A DNA stretch of 64,000 nt from Gracilibacillus ureilyticus (GTDB lineage Bacteria; Bacillota; Bacilli; Bacillales; Amphibacillaceae). The notes beneath the pieces are model-generated. The model was not told the DNA's origin. It did no database searches and was given only the letters and a program-made list of their open reading frames with translations. This document shows, piece by piece, positions 61,488 through 64,000 of the stretch. Location: positions 1 to 64,000 of the forward strand of contig NZ_FOGL01000008.1 of assembly GCF_900111195.1 (NCBI RefSeq). The letters run 5' to 3'. The position numbers and the translations under genes were made by a program. Each line of letters starts with the position of its first letter. Position 1 is the stretch's first letter.

Positions 61488-62057
61488 TTATTTGAAACTG
61501 CCTTTCATCAAGGTTTCTGACACTGGACGGCGATTGGATGGCTTTTCCCGTTCCTGATGAGCTTCCTGCAAAATACTTACATCATCCTGGTAACCGATAG
61601 CAATAAGCGCATGAATGGAATATTGTTCCGGAATATTCAATACTTCACGGGCTTTATCTTTGTAAATCCCGCCCATCGCATGTGTAATAAGTCCGCTTTT
61701 CGCTGCTTGCAGGGACAAAAATCCCCAGGCTGTGCCCGCATCAAAAGCATGTGCCCCTCCTGCTTCAGAATCTGAAATAATAAGTGCATAGACTGGTGCA
61801 GTCTTACACCAGATTAAATTACCATCCATAATAAACTGATTAAACCTGTTACGTTCTTCTTTCGTACTTGCTACAATAAAGCGCCATGGCTGCTTATTAC
61901 TCGCAGATGGAGCCCAGCGAGCTGCTTCAAATATTCCCATTAACACTTCTTCTTCCACTTCTTTTTCAGAAAAAGCTCTCGGTGACCAGCGATTTAGAAA
62001 AATATCATCAATCGGATAATCCGCTTTTCGAAAATCATTCACATTTATTTTATTCAT
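61488..62057 (-). CDS. Nitroreductase-family protein
   Basis: The 189-residue FMN-dependent oxidoreductase shows RWSPRAFSEKEV at the N-terminus and EAARWAPSASNKQPWRFIVA. DAGTAWGFLSLQAAKSGLITHAMGG and the terminal RRPVSETL follow. This is the pattern of the nitroreductase family, which reduces nitro compounds or quinones with NAD(P)H. The physiological substrate is unknown. Monocistronic; GAGGAGGAAC precedes the ATG. Confidence 0.9.
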   Translation of the reverse strand: MNKINVNDFRKADYPIDDIFLNRWSPRAFSEKEVEEEVLMGIFEAARWAPSASNKQPWRFIVASTKEERNRFNQFIMDGNLIWCKTAPVYALIISDSEAGGAHAFDAGTAWGFLSLQAAKSGLITHAMGGIYKDKAREVLNIPEQYSIHALIAIGYQDDVSILQEAHQEREKPSNRRPVSETLMKGSFK

Positions 62058-62174
62058 TATAAGTTCCTCCTCTTTTCATTTCCATTATAAGAGAATGGAC
62101 TTTTAAGTTCAAAAAATGGGATTTTATCACCTCAATAGGCGAATGACATACATTGTTATAAAGGAGGATAGCTG

Positions 62175-62342
62175 ATGCGGACATTTTTTTCATTTTTTTT
62201 CATCATGGTAATTGGTTTTCTCATCTTTATCCCTGTTTTACTGCTCATCATTCCATTTATAGGTATAAAGGTCTTCTTAATAATTGCTTCATTGTTCATA
62301 TTTGGCTTCTTTGTAGAGATATTTAAGTCTTATTTCGGATAA
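62175..62342 (+). CDS. Small two-helix membrane protein
   Basis: A short reading frame of 55 residues starts at ATG 6 bases after AAGGAGGA. It encodes two hydrophobic segments (FFSFFFIMVIGFLIFIPVLL and IGIKVFLIIASLFIFGFFVE) and ends EIFKSYFG. The ribosome site and membrane-protein composition make it a credible gene; no family is recognised. It precedes the HTH-TPR regulator on the same strand by 85 bases. Confidence 0.6.
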   Translation: MRTFFSFFFIMVIGFLIFIPVLLLIIPFIGIKVFLIIASLFIFGFFVEIFKSYFG

Positions 62343-62427
62343 AATGGAAAAATTATAGTAAAAAAAGAAGGAAAAGGAATCATTATGTCGAATGTATTAT
62401 TAATTTAAAAGAAAAGGGGTTGAGAAA

Positions 62428-63696
62428 GTGTTTCATTATGGTAAGTTAATTAAAGACTACCGTAAGAGAAAACAAATGACACAGAAAGAGCTAGCCATTG
62501 TGAGTGATTGTTCAGATTCCTATATCAGCAAAATGGAAACAGGTAAAATCGAGCCACCGAATGAACTGCTTGTAAAAATTTCAGAGATACTCGAAATTAA
62601 GGAATTACAGGGTGACTATACTGCGGCCCACATACTTGAAGAAAAGCTGGAAGAATGGCATACAGCCATCACCGATCATCAGCTTCCAATTGCGGACAAG
62701 CTTTTCAATGAAATAAAACCCAACATCCCAATACACCGGATAGAGCTTAACACACGTTATTATATATTCCTTTTTCGTTATTTTTTATTGCAATTTGATC
62801 ATACTAAGGCAAAAACTTTATTGCCAAAAATTATGAGTCTCACCAAAACGGTATATGAACCGGAACTGTACATCTGCTACAAATCACTCGGTTATTATTT
62901 TATTTTGGATCATGACTATAAAAATGCATTCCACTATTTGCAGCTAGCATTAGGTCTAAAAGAATCCATTGATAACGAAGACCCGGAGATCCATATTTAT
63001 TTTGCCATCATTTATATCTTTTTAAATAAACCCGCCGATGCAGAGAACGAAATCTTCAAAGCAAAGCATCAATATGAAAAGTCAATTGATCCAATTAATA
63101 ACCTCCTTTGTAAATACTTACTCACAATCCCTGACATAATGCTTCATAAATATGACGAGGCCATTGTTTCGTTAACTAACATATTAGAACAATCATCCCA
63201 CCATACACTTCAAATCAAATATGAGTTCATATATGTCACTTTAGGTTATATTTATACCGAACTGAAAGATTTTAATAAAGCGGTTACATTATTGAAAAAG
63301 GCCATATCTGCCGAGAATATACCAAGCTTTAAGGTGAAATACCTTTACTTTCTCGCTATTGTTTATGCAGAAAATGGACAGAAAAAAGAAGCTATTGATT
63401 ACATCCAGATTGGGCTGCGATTGAAGGCAAATGAAAAATATCAGCACTTATTATATATGTTAAAACAAATTATTACAGACAGACTCTATTCCAGTCATTC
63501 TCTGCTTTATCTGCAGGAAAATATGCTGCCATTCTTCTCAAGCAGAGGAGACCGTATGCAATTTAATGAATGTCATTTAATGCTTGCAGCGATATATCGT
63601 AAAATGTTTCAATACAAAAAAGCATCCTACCATCTTTACAATGTTATAAACGATGATTTTCAGCTAGCTGAATTAACTGAAAAGTATTCTACTTAA
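62428..63696 (+). CDS. HTH-TPR transcriptional regulator of NprR size
   Basis: The 422-residue protein has an N-terminal XRE helix-turn-helix (GKLIKDYRKRKQMTQKELA, SDSYISKMETGKIEPP; about 5-60). About 350 residues of tetratricopeptide-like helical repeats follow (for example YKNAFHYLQLALG, FNKAVTLLKKAISAE). Size and layout match RNPP regulators such as NprR (423) and PlcR, which bind exported peptide pheromones. No small secreted peptide gene follows directly. The start is GTG, about 9 bases after AAAAGGGG. Confidence 0.8.
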   Translation: MFHYGKLIKDYRKRKQMTQKELAIVSDCSDSYISKMETGKIEPPNELLVKISEILEIKELQGDYTAAHILEEKLEEWHTAITDHQLPIADKLFNEIKPNIPIHRIELNTRYYIFLFRYFLLQFDHTKAKTLLPKIMSLTKTVYEPELYICYKSLGYYFILDHDYKNAFHYLQLALGLKESIDNEDPEIHIYFAIIYIFLNKPADAENEIFKAKHQYEKSIDPINNLLCKYLLTIPDIMLHKYDEAIVSLTNILEQSSHHTLQIKYEFIYVTLGYIYTELKDFNKAVTLLKKAISAENIPSFKVKYLYFLAIVYAENGQKKEAIDYIQIGLRLKANEKYQHLLYMLKQIITDRLYSSHSLLYLQENMLPFFSSRGDRMQFNECHLMLAAIYRKMFQYKKASYHLYNVINDDFQLAELTEKYST

Positions 63697-63766
63697 GGGA
63701 TACCAGGAATATCCACACATATATTAGTCTAATTGATTGATACTTTTAGTGTAGGAGGTGTGAAGG

Positions 63767-63922
63767 ATGGCAAAAGACGTGAAATGTGAAGTGAATAATT
63801 GTAAATATTGGATGGATGGTAACAGATGTCAGGCAAATGTTATCTATGTTGTAAGTCATACAGGTAAAAGTGCTTCAAATGAACACGAGACTGATTGTCA
63901 TACCTTTGAAGCGAAAGTCTAA
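63767..63922 (+). CDS. DUF1540 small cysteine protein
   Basis: A short frame of 51 residues, KDVKCEVNNCKYWMDGNRCQ then CHTFEAKV at the end, has the four-cysteine pattern of DUF1540 domains, probably a small metal-binding knuckle. GGAGGTG lies 6 bases before the ATG. It is a common Bacillaceae family of unknown function, often sporulation-associated. The last 78 bases of the window contain nothing recognised. Confidence 0.8.
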   Translation: MAKDVKCEVNNCKYWMDGNRCQANVIYVVSHTGKSASNEHETDCHTFEAKV

Positions 63923-64000
63923 TATTCCTTTTTAGTAACTTTTCTCACTAGCACTATCAAATAAGATGGTTCTTACCCATCATTCTTACCTTCTTTATTG

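Noticed and set aside
1-64000. CRISPR arrays, tRNA or rRNA genes, prophage or toxin-antitoxin modules
   Set aside because: No regularly spaced repeats, tRNA- or rRNA-like sequences, phage structural genes or typical toxin-antitoxin pairs were recognised on reading either strand.

Overview
The window reads as chromosome of a low-GC, spore-forming-type Bacillaceae. The evidence is strong AAGGAGG ribosome binding sites, many TTG and GTG starts, and orthologues of Bacillus genes (ykkCD, ydbST, yesL/M/N, yneR, yozG). An NhaC-type antiporter and the amount of plant-polysaccharide machinery would suit a halotolerant soil or plant-litter genus such as Gracilibacillus; the genus is inference. No rRNA, tRNA, CRISPR array or prophage was seen. 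The only mobile-element sign is the 5' end of an IS605-type tnpB at the left edge.

Layout. 1-4 kb: tnpB fragment, an orphan gene, an Fnr-box-controlled scdA, a possible structured RNA, then yneR, flavin reductase, a membrane protein and a Nudix ADP-ribose pyrophosphatase. 4-8.7 kb: a minus-strand operon of beta-xylosidase (GH43), ThuA-like protein and two Gfo/Idh/MocA oxidoreductases behind a XylR-type operator and a cre site. 8.8-13.4 kb: hemolysin III, a radical SAM/SPASM gene with an Fnr-like box, a guanidine-I riboswitch with ykkC-ykkD, and UDP-glucose dehydrogenase. 13.6-24.4 kb: NhaC, then a carbohydrate uptake block of Gfo/Idh, YesL, two LplB/LplC-like permeases, an LplA-like lipoprotein and a YesMN two-component system. 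24.6-32.4 kb: L-lactate permease behind a perfect Rex operator, a cytoplasmic pullulanase, quinone oxidoreductase, VOC protein, sugar nucleotidyltransferase and a lipoprotein.

32.7-36.4 kb: a plus-strand cluster of secreted GH16 glucanase, processive GT2 synthase, IcaB-like deacetylase and a small K+ channel, probably an exopolysaccharide locus. 36.4-43.6 kb: a nucleobase permease, a giant secreted pectinase joining PL10 pectate lyase to CE8 pectin methylesterase, and an AraC regulator. 43.6-50.8 kb: membrane PH-domain proteins (YdbS/YdbT), YqeB-like and DUF418 proteins, DUF2975 plus YozG, an MFS transporter and an SDR. 50.9-58.2 kb: rhamnose mutarotase and a second ABC sugar importer with its own YesMN pair. 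58.3-64 kb: small proteins, a double-psi beta-barrel protein, UDP-glucuronate 4-epimerase, GalU, nitroreductase, an NprR-sized HTH-TPR regulator and a DUF1540 protein.

How it fits together. Secreted pectinase and other exoenzymes would release oligosaccharides. Two sensor-regulator pairs of the family that watches extracellular sugars would induce two importers, and xylosidase and oxidoreductases would process the products inside. Several of these promoters carry cre-like sites, so CcpA catabolite repression is the probable common brake. Fnr and Rex sites tie nitrosative repair and lactate transport to oxygen and NADH status. GalU, Ugd and the 4-epimerase together give UDP-Glc to UDP-GlcA to UDP-GalA for surface polymers.
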